The notes beneath the pieces are model-generated. The model did not search any database. It saw only the letters and a program-made list of their open reading frames with translations, and was not told where the DNA came from. 15,604 nucleotides of DNA from JBOHPP01 sp050731755 (GTDB lineage Bacteria; Methylomirabilota; Methylomirabilia; Rokubacteriales; CSP1-6), in the NCBI GenBank assembly GCA_050731755.1, contig JBOHPP010000055.1, positions 1 through 15,604 of the forward strand. The letters run 5' to 3'. Position 1 is the stretch's first letter; each line of letters opens with the position of its first letter. Shown here piece by piece: positions 1-7,103 of this stretch. Position numbers and translations under genes: made by a program.

Positions 1-126
1 AGTATCACCAAGCCCGATGCCACGCCATTCCGGGAGGCCACCCGAAGCGTCTACGAGGAGTTCTTCGCCACTCCGGCCGGCAAGGACGCCCGCCGGATCG
101 TGGACCACATCCTCAGCATCAAGTAA
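1..126 (+). CDS. dctP: TRAP transporter substrate-binding protein DctP, C-terminal fragment
   Basis: Frame 1 is open from the first base to a TAA at 124-126 and encodes the last 41 residues of a protein that begins outside the window. The fragment is helical and charged (it includes FREATRSVYEEFF and ends RRIVDHILSIK), which fits the C-terminal helix of TRAP periplasmic solute receptors. The main support is context: the next two genes are the small and large TRAP permease subunits, and dctP normally precedes them in the order P-Q-M. This protein would bind an organic anion in the periplasm and hand it to DctQM. The ligand cannot be told from the fragment. The gap to dctQ is only two bases, so the genes are surely cotranscribed. 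Confidence 0.75.
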   Translation, partial: SITKPDATPFREATRSVYEEFFATPAGKDARRIVDHILSIK

Positions 127-128
127 GC

Positions 129-623
129 GTGCCCGCCCGTCCCTTCGGCCGCTGGGGAGACCGCGTCTACGGCGGGCTCGGTCTCCTCGGCGGCCTCGTG
201 CTGGCCGTCCTCACCGGCGCCGTCTTCCTGCAGGTCACGTTGCGCTACGCGTTCCGGACGGGCTTCGAGGGGCTCGACGAGGTGCCGCGGTACCTCTTCG
301 TCTGGCTGGTGATGATCGGCGCAGCCGCCGCGATGCACCGGGGCGAACACACCATGCTCGACTACTTCGTCAACCGCCTGGGCCCCCGGGGCCAAGCCCT
401 GATCCGGGTGGTGACCACCGCTGCCGGCATGGCGCTGTTCCTGGCGATGATCAAGGTGAGCTTCGTCCTCGTCCCCAACGCCCAGTTGCAGTCGAGCCCC
501 GGGCTGGGACTGCGGCTGGGCTGGGTCTACGCGGCCGTGCCCGTCGGCGCCGTGCTCATCCTGCTGCCAATGGCCTGGAACCTGGCCGTCGCTCTCCGCG
601 CGCTATGGCCGAAACGCTCCTGA
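129..623 (+). CDS. dctQ: TRAP transporter small permease subunit DctQ
   Basis: This is a 164-residue membrane protein with four hydrophobic segments at about 15-37, 53-70, 91-114 and 131-157, the standard DctQ layout and size. Segment 1 runs into the family-typical QVTLRYAF stretch (35-42), and segment 2 is followed by the MHRGEHT motif (69-75), which matches the small-permease family. DctQ is the membrane subunit that partners with DctM in sodium-driven, receptor-dependent uptake of carboxylates. The start is a GTG two bases after the dctP stop; no good ATG lies nearby, and the first hydrophobic segment needs this N-terminus. The 3' end overlaps dctM by 19 nt, so translation is probably coupled. 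Confidence 0.9.
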   Translation: MPARPFGRWGDRVYGGLGLLGGLVLAVLTGAVFLQVTLRYAFRTGFEGLDEVPRYLFVWLVMIGAAAAMHRGEHTMLDYFVNRLGPRGQALIRVVTTAAGMALFLAMIKVSFVLVPNAQLQSSPGLGLRLGWVYAAVPVGAVLILLPMAWNLAVALRALWPKRS

Positions 624-1891
624 TCGTCTTCGTCGTCTTCGTGGTGCTGGGCATGCCCATCGGCATCGCGCTGGGCGTCGGCACCCTGGCCGCTGCGCTG
701 TTCTACCCCGCGCTGAACCCGATTATCATCCCCACCCGCTTCGTCGGGCTGCTCAGCGATTCTTTCCTGCTCCTGGCCGCCCCCCTCTTCATTCTGGCCG
801 GCAACATCGCCGCCCGGGGCGGCGTGGCCCGGGCCATCATCGACCTGGCCACCGTGCTGGTCGGCCGTTTCCGGGGCGGACTGGCCTACGTCAACATCGT
901 GGACTCGATGCTCTTCGGCGGCATCTCCGGGTCGGCGGTGGCCGACGTCTCGGCGCTGGGGACGTTCCTGGTCCCGCAGATGGTGCGCAAGGGCTACGAT
1001 CGGGACTTCGCCACGGTCCTGACGATCTGCACGGCCGTCCTGGCGCCGATCATCCCGCCGTCGATCATCGCCGTGATCTACGCCTGGATGGCCGACGAGT
1101 CGGTGGCCGCCATCTTCGCCGGCGGCTATCTGCCCGGGTTGCTGATCGCGGTGGGTATGGCGGTGCCGACCTTCGTCATCGCCCGCCGTCGCAACTATCC
1201 GCGGGAGCCGGCGCCCACGCTGGCCTCGTTCCTGGAGGCGACGCGCAACGCGCTGCCCGGGCTGATGATCCCGGTCATTATCATGGGCGGCATCGTGCTC
1301 GGCTGGTTCACGCCGACCGAGGCGGCCGCAGTGGCCGTGGTCTACGCGCTGCTGGTGCCGCCCCTGTTCTACCGGGAGTTGGCCTTGCGCGATCTGCCGG
1401 CCATCTTCGCCGACTCGGCGCGGCTGACCGGCGTCATCGGCCTCATCATCGGGCTGGTCGGCGCCTTTGGCTGGGTGTTGACCTATTCGAAGTTCCCCTT
1501 CCGGGTGGCCGAGGCCATCCAGACGGTCGCCCCCACCTGGTGGCTGTTCCTGATGTTCGTGATCGTCCTCTACGTCTTCCTGGGGACGTTCCTCACGCCG
1601 TCTGAGATCATCCTGGTCACCGTGCCCGTCCTGCTGCCGGGCGCCCAGGCCCTCGGCATCCACCCCATCCACTTCGGCATGGTGTGCGTGATCGCCTCGG
1701 CCATCGGTCACGTCACGCCGCCCGTCGGCCTCTGTTTGTTCCTCGGAATGGCGATCAGCGGCCTGCCCATGGACCGGCTGATCCGGCCCCTGCTGCCGTT
1801 TCTCGCCGCCATCATCGCGGTGCTGTTCGTGGTGGCCTTCGTGCCGGAAACGGTGCTGTTGGTCCCGCGCCTCTTCGGCTTCGTGAAGTAG
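605..1891 (+). CDS. dctM: TRAP transporter large permease subunit DctM
   Basis: This is a 428-residue, very hydrophobic protein, the usual length for DctM, with roughly a dozen membrane segments. The start is the ATG at 605 (MAETLLIVFVVF); the open frame extends further upstream only because it is GC-rich antisense-like sequence inside dctQ. Family landmarks include the GIALGVGTLAA stretch near the N-terminus, the SGSAVADVSALG motif around residues 110-121, and the PPSIIAVIYAWM region. The C-terminal half contains LGTFLTPSEIILVTVP and IGHVTPPVGLCLF, also typical. DctM is the ion-coupled translocation subunit. It is the last gene of the dctPQM operon and ends three bases before a convergent gene, leaving no room for a separate terminator. 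Confidence 0.95.
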   Translation: MAETLLIVFVVFVVLGMPIGIALGVGTLAAALFYPALNPIIIPTRFVGLLSDSFLLLAAPLFILAGNIAARGGVARAIIDLATVLVGRFRGGLAYVNIVDSMLFGGISGSAVADVSALGTFLVPQMVRKGYDRDFATVLTICTAVLAPIIPPSIIAVIYAWMADESVAAIFAGGYLPGLLIAVGMAVPTFVIARRRNYPREPAPTLASFLEATRNALPGLMIPVIIMGGIVLGWFTPTEAAAVAVVYALLVPPLFYRELALRDLPAIFADSARLTGVIGLIIGLVGAFGWVLTYSKFPFRVAEAIQTVAPTWWLFLMFVIVLYVFLGTFLTPSEIILVTVPVLLPGAQALGIHPIHFGMVCVIASAIGHVTPPVGLCLFLGMAISGLPMDRLIRPLLPFLAAIIAVLFVVAFVPETVLLVPRLFGFVK

Positions 1892-1894
1892 GCG

Positions 1895-2098
1895 TTACGA
1901 CCGCCGCCGCCGGCGACCGCCCTTGCGGCGGGGCACTTTGGCCCCCTTGCGCCGGGCCTCGCTGAGCCCGATGGCAATCGCTTGCTTGCGGCTGGTGACG
2001 CGTTTGCGGCTCCGGCCACTCTTGAGCGTCCCCTGCTTGCGCTTGCGCATCGCCCGTTCGACCGACGTGCTCGCCTTCCGCCCGTACCGTCTCGCCAT
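1895..2098 (-). CDS. small very basic DUF6496 protein
   Basis: A 67-residue protein, more than one third Arg/Lys. It starts MARRYGRKAS, contains TLKSGRS (24-30) and the strongly conserved RKQAIAIGLSEARRKGAKVP block (37-56), and ends in an arginine run. These are the hallmarks of the DUF6496 family as I remember it. No biochemical function is known to me; the charge suggests nucleic acid binding, which is only an inference. The start is the ATG at 2098, because GGAGG lies eight bases before it. The in-frame TTG at 2113 overlaps that Shine-Dalgarno sequence and is a poorer choice. The gene converges on dctM with a three-base gap. Confidence 0.75.
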   Translation of the reverse strand: MARRYGRKASTSVERAMRKRKQGTLKSGRSRKRVTSRKQAIAIGLSEARRKGAKVPRRKGGRRRRRS

Positions 2099-2106
2099 CC
2101 CTTTTT

Positions 2107-2111
2107 CCTCC
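2107..2111 (-). promoter_or_regulatory. Shine-Dalgarno site of the DUF6496 gene
   Basis: Read on the minus strand the sequence is GGAGG followed by an eight-base spacer and then ATG at 2098. This decides the start of the small basic protein in favour of the ATG rather than the TTG at 2113, which would put the ribosome site inside the coding region. Confidence 0.6.
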
Positions 2112-2237
2112 AATCATGCAGTGTTCTGCGCACGCCCCTGCTTACCGCGTTCCTTGCAAGGCGCATGCTGGCGACCGCGCGCCCGGGTCGTTCACCAGGC
2201 GCGCCGCACAGCAGCCAGAGGCGGTAGGATCGAGGCC
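2112..2237. other. divergent spacer with a 10-bp palindrome
   Basis: This 126-base spacer separates the minus-strand DUF6496 gene from the plus-strand GNAT remnant, so it should carry promoters for both. I see no convincing -35/-10 pair. A perfect ten-base palindrome, CCTTGCAAGG, lies at 2152-2161 and could bind a dimeric protein, but a palindrome of this length can also occur by chance. Confidence 0.25.
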
Positions 2238-2561
2238 GTGCAGACACGCGTCCTCACCGAATCCGATGCCAAGGCCTATCGACTCCTGCGGCTGCGCGCG
2301 CTCGGCGAGGAACCCCTGGCCTTCTTCCGCACCCCCGAGGAGGCCGACTCGCTCGACGAGAGGAAGCGCCGCTTCATCCTGGGCGCCTTCGACGACGGCA
2401 GACTGGTCGGCCTGGTCGGTTGCCGTCGCCCGGAGCCCGCGGTCAAGCGCCGCCACATCGCGATGATCTGGGGGATGTACCTGGGCCACTCGCGCGCCCT
2501 GAGAATCGGCGACCGTTTCTACGACGGGGAACTGATGGGTGCTTCGCCCGCAATGACATGA
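2238..2561 (+). pseudogene. truncated GNAT-family acetyltransferase
   Basis: From the GTG at 2238 the frame encodes 107 residues. The first ~82 look like the N-terminal half of a GNAT N-acetyltransferase: the opening TRVLTESDAKAYRLLRLRAL, the EEPLAFF segment, and strands ILGAFDDGRLVGLVG and IAMIWGMYL. In an intact protein WGMYV is followed by the acetyl-CoA pyrophosphate loop (R/QxxGxG/A) and about 70 further residues. Here the sequence turns abruptly after GMYL into an unrelated tail ending MGASPAMT, with no acetyl-CoA loop. The protein should therefore be inactive as an acetyltransferase. The tail ends in a REP-like repeat, and the TGA overlaps the next gene's ATG. The GNAT assignment is fairly sure; whether the remnant is still translated is unknown. 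Confidence 0.65.
2540..2557. repeat. REP-like repeat remnant
   Basis: The 18 bases TGCTTCGCCCGCAATGAC differ at one position from the core of a dispersed extragenic repeat that I recall from many proteobacterial genomes (TGCTTCGCTCGCAATGAC; the reverse strand begins GTCATTGCGAGCGAAGC). It sits exactly where the GNAT gene loses its similarity to relatives and directly abuts the ATG of the oxygenase gene. Only one arm is seen. The match is from memory and other copies in the genome were not examined. Confidence 0.35.
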
Positions 2562-3265
2562 CGCTCGCGGCACGGCTCGAACAGCTCGACTGGGCGGCGA
2601 TCGAGCGCTCCCTCGGGGACTGGGGCTACGCCAAGACGCCGCCTCTGCTGGCCCCCGAGGAGTGTGCGGCGCTCATCGCCCTCTACCCGGACGACGCGCG
2701 CTTCCGCAGCCGCATCGACATGGAGCGCTACCGCTTCGGCGTGGGCGACTACAAGTACTTCGCCGAGCCGCTGCCGCCGCTGGTCACCGAGCTGCGGACG
2801 CGGCTCTACCCGCCGTTGGCCGCCATCGCCAACCGCTGGGAGGCGGCGTTCGGTTCGCGCCGGCGCTTTCCTTCGGATCTCGCCCGGCTCGTGGAGATCT
2901 GCCGCCGGGCCGGCCAGACCAAGCCAACGCCCCTGCTCCTGCACTACGAGGCGGGCGGCTACAACTGTTTGCACCAGGACCTCTACGGCGATGTGGCCTT
3001 CCCCCTGCAGGTCACCGGCTTCCTCTCACGCCGGGGCCTCGACTACGAGGGCGGTGAGTTCCTCCTGATGGAGCAGCGGCCCCGGGCCCAGTCGCGCGGC
3101 GAGGCGATCCAGACCGAGCAGGGCGAGGTGGTGATCTTCACCACCCGCTGGCGCCCGGTGGCCGGCGCCCGCGGCCACTTCCGGGCCACCATGCGGCACG
3201 GCGTCAGCCGTGTCCTGCGTGGCTCGCGCTACACCCTGGGCATCATCTTCCATAACGCGAAGTAG
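2558..3265 (+). CDS. 2-oxoglutarate/Fe(II)-dependent oxygenase, prolyl-hydroxylase-like
   Basis: A 235-residue protein of the soluble 2OG-Fe(II) oxygenase type that resembles the COG3826-like family. The C-terminal double-stranded beta-helix carries the iron triad: His139 and Asp141 in LHQDLYGD, and the distal His214 in TMRHGVSRV. Arg224 in SRYTLGIIFH would bind the 2-oxoglutarate carboxylate. Tyr130 and the GGYNCLHQD run are typical for the family. It should oxidise a C-H bond with O2 and 2-oxoglutarate; the substrate is unknown. The ATG at 2558 gives the normal length and overlaps the stop of the GNAT remnant (ATGA), but no clear Shine-Dalgarno precedes it because the REP-like repeat occupies that place. 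The MmgE/PrpD gene follows after 17 bases. Confidence 0.85.
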   Translation: MTLAARLEQLDWAAIERSLGDWGYAKTPPLLAPEECAALIALYPDDARFRSRIDMERYRFGVGDYKYFAEPLPPLVTELRTRLYPPLAAIANRWEAAFGSRRRFPSDLARLVEICRRAGQTKPTPLLLHYEAGGYNCLHQDLYGDVAFPLQVTGFLSRRGLDYEGGEFLLMEQRPRAQSRGEAIQTEQGEVVIFTTRWRPVAGARGHFRATMRHGVSRVLRGSRYTLGIIFHNAK

Positions 3266-3282
3266 TGGGGTAAGGTGCGGGC

Positions 3283-4647
3283 GTGACCGCCCTGGCGCGC
3301 GTGAGCGAGTTCGTTGTGAAGACGACGCTGGACGACTGCCCGCGGGAGGCGCTGGCCCAGGTCCGGCGGGCCGCGCTGGACACGGTGGGCGTGATGCTGG
3401 CCGGCGCGGGGGAACCGGTGGCGCGCGCCGTCCGCGAGGTGGCACGGGCCGAGGGCGGCACGCCGCTCTGCACCGTGGTCGGCACGCGGCTGCGGACCTC
3501 GGTCACCTGGGCGGCGCTGGCCAACGGCACCGCCGGTCACGCCCATGACTTCGACGACACCTCCTTCGCGTTGATGGGCCATCCGAGCGTGCCCTTGCTG
3601 GCGGCGCTGCTGGCGGCGGGCGAGGCCGAGATGGCGGACGGGGCCGCGGTGGCCCTGGGCTACGTCATCGGCTTCGAGATCGACGCGGCCCTCGGCTCTG
3701 CGATGAATCCGGCGCACTACCAGCGGGGATGGCACGCGACCTCCACGATCGGCAGCCTCGGCTGCGCCGCGGCGGTGGCGCGGCTGCTGGGACTCGACCT
3801 GGCCCAGACGCGTCACGCGCTCGGCTTGGCCGCCTCGCTGGCCTCCGGTCTCAAGGAGAACTTCGGCTCGATGACGAAGCCCTATCACGCCGGCCACGCA
3901 GCCCGGAACGGTGTGCTGGCCGCGCTGCTGGCCCGCGAGGGCCTCACCGCATCGGAGTCGGCCTTGGACGGCCCGCAGGGTTACGCCGCCGTCTTCGGCG
4001 AGCGCGCGTCGGCGGGTGACGCGCTGGAGGGGCTGGGCCGGCGCTGGCACCTGGTCGAGTCCGGCATCGCCGTCAAGCCGTACCCCTCGTGCGCCCTCAC
4101 CCACGCGGCGATCGACGCGCTCCTCGACCTTCGTCGCCAGCACGGATTGCGCACGGAGCAGGTGGCGGCGGTGGAGATCGGCGTCAACCGCGTCACACCC
4201 GGCGTCCTGATCTACCCGACGCCGGCCACGGCGCTCGAGCGCAAGTTCTCCATGCAGTTCTGCGCCGCCTCCGCGCTCGCCCACGGCCGCGTCGACTTCA
4301 CGTCCTTCACCGAGGGGGAAGTGCGCGACCCCGTCGTCCGCTCGCTCATGGACCGGACGACGATGGTGGTCGACGAACGCCTGTCCGACCGTCTCATCGA
4401 GCACGCCTGGAGCCGGGTAACCCTCCGGCTCACCGACGGGCGGACCCTCGCCGTGCCCCCGCGCGGGGCCACCGGGCATCCCGACCGGCCGCTCAGCGCC
4501 GAGGCCCTGCGCGAGAAGTTTCTGTCCTGCGCGACCCTGGCCCTCCCGCGCTCCGAGGCCGAAGGCGTCGCCGAGCAGCTCGAGCACCTCGACGACATCC
4601 CCGACGTCCGCGCCCTCACCTCACGGCTGGCGGCCGACCGAGACTGA
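3283..4647 (+). CDS. MmgE/PrpD family protein
   Basis: A 454-residue protein over the full length of the MmgE/PrpD family, which includes 2-methylcitrate dehydratase and cis-aconitate decarboxylase. Visible landmarks are GHAHDFDDT (85-93) followed by HPSVPL, the GCAAAVARLLGLD region, SGLKENFGSMTKPYHAGHAA in the middle, and VKPYPSCALTHAAIDAL near residue 270. The family dehydrates or decarboxylates hydroxylated tricarboxylic or related acids, but genes of this type beside CaiB-like proteins usually have no proven substrate, so PrpD activity is not assumed. The start is a GTG at 3283 preceded by AAGGTG at about the right distance. It is followed 20 bases later by the racemase-like gene, and the two probably serve one acyl-CoA or carboxylic acid pathway. 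Confidence 0.93.
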   Translation: MTALARVSEFVVKTTLDDCPREALAQVRRAALDTVGVMLAGAGEPVARAVREVARAEGGTPLCTVVGTRLRTSVTWAALANGTAGHAHDFDDTSFALMGHPSVPLLAALLAAGEAEMADGAAVALGYVIGFEIDAALGSAMNPAHYQRGWHATSTIGSLGCAAAVARLLGLDLAQTRHALGLAASLASGLKENFGSMTKPYHAGHAARNGVLAALLAREGLTASESALDGPQGYAAVFGERASAGDALEGLGRRWHLVESGIAVKPYPSCALTHAAIDALLDLRRQHGLRTEQVAAVEIGVNRVTPGVLIYPTPATALERKFSMQFCAASALAHGRVDFTSFTEGEVRDPVVRSLMDRTTMVVDERLSDRLIEHAWSRVTLRLTDGRTLAVPPRGATGHPDRPLSAEALREKFLSCATLALPRSEAEGVAEQLEHLDDIPDVRALTSRLAADRD

Positions 4648-4667
4648 GAGACGGCAGAGCGATAGCG

Positions 4668-5861
4668 ATGGGCGCGCTCGAGGGCATCAAGGTTTTGGAG
4701 CTGGCCCGCGTGCCGCCCGCCGAGCTGCCGGGCATGTTGCTGGCCGACATGGGCGCCGACGTCCTCAAGATCGAGACGCCCGAGCCGGAGCGTCCGCGCG
4801 GCGCCGAATGGGACCGGCGCGCCGCCTTCGCCTTCGTCAACCGCAACAAGCGCTCGATGACGCTCAACCTCAAGGCCCGCGAGGGCCAGGACCTGTTCAC
4901 GCGGCTGGCGGCCGGCGCCGACGTGATCGTGGAGGGCTTCCGGCCTGGCGTCATGCGGCGCCTGGGCGCCGACTACGAGACGATCCGCGCCCTCAACCCC
5001 CGGGTCGTCTACTGCTCGCTGTCGGGCTTCGGTCAGGACGGTCCCTACCGGGACGCCCCCGCTCACGACCTCAATTATCTGTCGCTGGCCGGCGTGCTGG
5101 GGCTGATCGGTGAGCCCGACCGCAAGCCGGTCATCCCGCTCAACCTCATCGCCGACTATGCGGGGGCGAGCCTGCACGGCGCGCTCGGCATCGTGCTGGC
5201 CCTGTTCGCCCGCGAGCGCACCGGGCGGGGCCAGCAGGTGGACATCGCCTATCTCGACACGACCGTCTCACTGCTGGCGGCGACGCCCAACATGCGCTTC
5301 TTCTTCTCGGACGGCATCGCCCCCCGTCGAGGCGAGGGGTTTCTGGGCGGCTCCTACCCCTACTACGCCATCTACGAAACGCGCGACGGCAAGCTGCTCA
5401 CCATCGGCTGCACGGAACCCTGGCTGTGGGAGAACTTCTGCCGGGCCATCGGGCGGCCGGACTTCGCCCGCTTCGCCCGCCAGCCCGACCAGTTCGTCCG
5501 GGCCGCCAACGCCGAAGAGGACACGGCGCGGCGCGAGATCGAGGCCCTCATCCAAACCCGCGACCGCGACGAGTGGTACGACCTGTTGGTGAAGGCCGAC
5601 GTCTGTGTGGGGAAGGTCTACGACGTCGAGGAGGTCGTTCGCGATCCCCAGGTGACGCACCGCCGAATGGTCGTCGAGGCCGAGCATCCGACGGTGGGGA
5701 AGGTCCGGCAGTTCGGAATCGCCATCAAGCTGTCGGACACGCCCGGCACCATCCGCAGCGCGGCACCGCTGCCCGGCGAGCACACCGAGAGCGTGCTGAA
5801 GGATCTGGGTCTCGGCGCCGGCGACATCGCCGCCCTGCGCGCCCGGGGCGTGATCGAGTAA
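4668..5861 (+). CDS. CaiB/BaiF (class III CoA-transferase) family, alpha-methylacyl-CoA racemase-like
   Basis: A 397-residue protein starting MGALEGIKVLELARVPP and carrying MLLADMGADVLKIE and NRNKRSMTLNLK, all CaiB/BaiF landmarks. The central part looks more like alpha-methylacyl-CoA racemase than a CoA-transferase: AHDLNYLSLAGVL supplies His133 and PLNLIADYAG supplies Asp163, spaced 30 residues apart like His126/Asp156 of the mycobacterial racemase, and Glu250 in GCTEPWLW fits its Glu241. The expected reaction is epimerisation of a 2-methylacyl-CoA, though Asp163 is also the catalytic Asp of true transferases, so transfer remains possible. The start is the ATG at 4668, 20 bases after the MmgE/PrpD stop. 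The stop lies three bases from the convergent patatin gene. Confidence 0.9.
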   Translation: MGALEGIKVLELARVPPAELPGMLLADMGADVLKIETPEPERPRGAEWDRRAAFAFVNRNKRSMTLNLKAREGQDLFTRLAAGADVIVEGFRPGVMRRLGADYETIRALNPRVVYCSLSGFGQDGPYRDAPAHDLNYLSLAGVLGLIGEPDRKPVIPLNLIADYAGASLHGALGIVLALFARERTGRGQQVDIAYLDTTVSLLAATPNMRFFFSDGIAPRRGEGFLGGSYPYYAIYETRDGKLLTIGCTEPWLWENFCRAIGRPDFARFARQPDQFVRAANAEEDTARREIEALIQTRDRDEWYDLLVKADVCVGKVYDVEEVVRDPQVTHRRMVVEAEHPTVGKVRQFGIAIKLSDTPGTIRSAAPLPGEHTESVLKDLGLGAGDIAALRARGVIE

Positions 5862-5864
5862 CGG

Positions 5865-6953
5865 TCAGAAGGCGAGAGCGACCGGCTCGGGCAGAAGGCG
5901 CCGCAGGAGTCCCTGACCCTGCGTGTCGAGCCACTCCCGGGTCGACGTGTAGCCGTAGCGCAGGGCGGCCTGCGCGGACTCGAACCCCATGCACAGCCCG
6001 GACAGCGGCGTCTTGGTGCGCGGCGGCTCCAGCAGGAAGAAGCTCGTGGCGGGGAAGCGCACGCGGAGCGCGGCCAGGCCGAGCTGCAGCAGGTTCTGCC
6101 CGTAGATCCGGCTGGTCTGCTCCATGATCGAGTAGAAGCCCCGCGTCCGCACCGGCCCGCCGGCCCCATCGGGCAGGCTCGGCACTAGCGGGTGCACGAG
6201 GAGCACCACGTCAGCCCCGGCCTCGGCGGCCAGGTCGGCATGGCCGCTGAAGCCCACACCGCCGTCCACGTAGTCGCGCCCGTTGATGCTGTACGGCTCG
6301 AAGAACCCGGGGATCGCCGACGAGGCGGCGATGGCCTGGCTGATGGGCACGTCCCGGAGCGCCCCCTGGCCGAACACGACGCGCTCGGCGTGGTCGAGAT
6401 CGACGGCCGGGATGAGCAGCGAGGTCCCGAGCGCGGCGAACGAGTTGCTGACCCCGCGCGAGGCAAAGGCCGCCTGCATGAAGTGCTCGAGCGCAGCCAG
6501 CGAGAAGAACCCGGCCGGCAGGTCGCGCTCGGCGCGGGCCAGCATGTCGGGGACCGAGCCGCGGTACCCCGTCATCGCGTTCTTGCCGAACGCCCACACC
6601 ATCCGCCCGAAGCGGCCGGCCGCCCGCCGGAACGAGTCAGGAGAGAACACGGCGCCGCGGCGGAAGTTGAGGGGATCGTCCAGGTCCTGGTCGAGCACCC
6701 GGTAGATCTCCGAGGCCCGGATCCCATTGGCGATGAGCGCAGCGACCACCGAGCCGGCGCTGCACCCGACGATGACGTCGAACGCCCGCCCTCCGCCGTT
6801 CAACCGCTCCTCGAGAGCAGCCAGGGCGCCCACCTCGTACATCCCCCCGAGAACGCCACCGCCGCCGAGCGCGAGGGCGTACCTGGGGCCGGGCCGCCGC
6901 CGCCGGAAGCTCCGGGACCTCAAGTACGTCACGGCTCGGTCTAACATCGTCAT
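5865..6953 (-). CDS. patatin-like phospholipase
   Basis: A 362-residue patatin-domain protein. The oxyanion loop is GGGGVLGGMYEVG (30-42), the nucleophile elbow is GCSAGS with Ser65, and the catalytic Asp is in VDGGVGFSGH (Asp230). Together these make the Ser-Asp dyad of patatins, with all key residues present. The enzyme should release fatty acids from lipid substrates. No signal peptide is evident; the N-terminus is basic (RSRSFRRRRPG) and could touch the membrane. The ATG at 6953 has a modest AAGGTGG upstream; an in-frame ATG six bases later is an alternative. It diverges from the MFS transporter across a 150-base spacer and converges on the racemase-like gene. Confidence 0.9.
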   Translation of the reverse strand: MTMLDRAVTYLRSRSFRRRRPGPRYALALGGGGVLGGMYEVGALAALEERLNGGGRAFDVIVGCSAGSVVAALIANGIRASEIYRVLDQDLDDPLNFRRGAVFSPDSFRRAAGRFGRMVWAFGKNAMTGYRGSVPDMLARAERDLPAGFFSLAALEHFMQAAFASRGVSNSFAALGTSLLIPAVDLDHAERVVFGQGALRDVPISQAIAASSAIPGFFEPYSINGRDYVDGGVGFSGHADLAAEAGADVVLLVHPLVPSLPDGAGGPVRTRGFYSIMEQTSRIYGQNLLQLGLAALRVRFPATSFFLLEPPRTKTPLSGLCMGFESAQAALRYGYTSTREWLDTQGQGLLRRLLPEPVALAF

Positions 6954-7103
6954 CTACCCACCACCTTATGCTGAAGCAAGCCTGTTGCCAATGTTACAAC
7001 CACCAGCCAAACCGGGCAAATAGACCGATTTGGCTATGGGCCTCCTTGTACTCCTAACCGTCGGCAGGGCGGAAAGTTTTCCCACCCAGGGTAGGATTGA
7101 GGT
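6954..7103. promoter_or_regulatory. divergent regulatory spacer with inverted repeat
   Basis: These 150 bases lie between divergent genes and are visibly richer in A and T than the coding sequence around them. They contain a seven-base inverted repeat, AGCCAAA at 7005-7011 and TTTGGCT at 7029-7035, whose centres are 24 bases apart, suitable for a dimeric regulator. A second imperfect palindrome, GGAAAGTTTTCC, is at 7071-7082 just before the MFS gene. I could not identify a confident -35/-10 pair on either strand. Confidence 0.3.

Noticed and set aside
527..1711. Long minus-strand open frame of 394 codons opposite dctM.
   Set aside because: The translation is rich in His, Asp, Gly, Arg and Gln with no recognisable family, the usual shadow of a GC-rich gene on the other strand.
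2559..2561. The TGA ending the GNAT remnant as a read-through codon.
   Set aside because: The frame beyond it is low-complexity antisense-like sequence with no GNAT features, and the oxygenase gene occupies that stretch in another frame.
3229..4587. Long minus-strand open frame of 452 codons opposite the MmgE/PrpD gene.
   Set aside because: It is antisense to a well-recognised full-length family member and has shadow-like composition.
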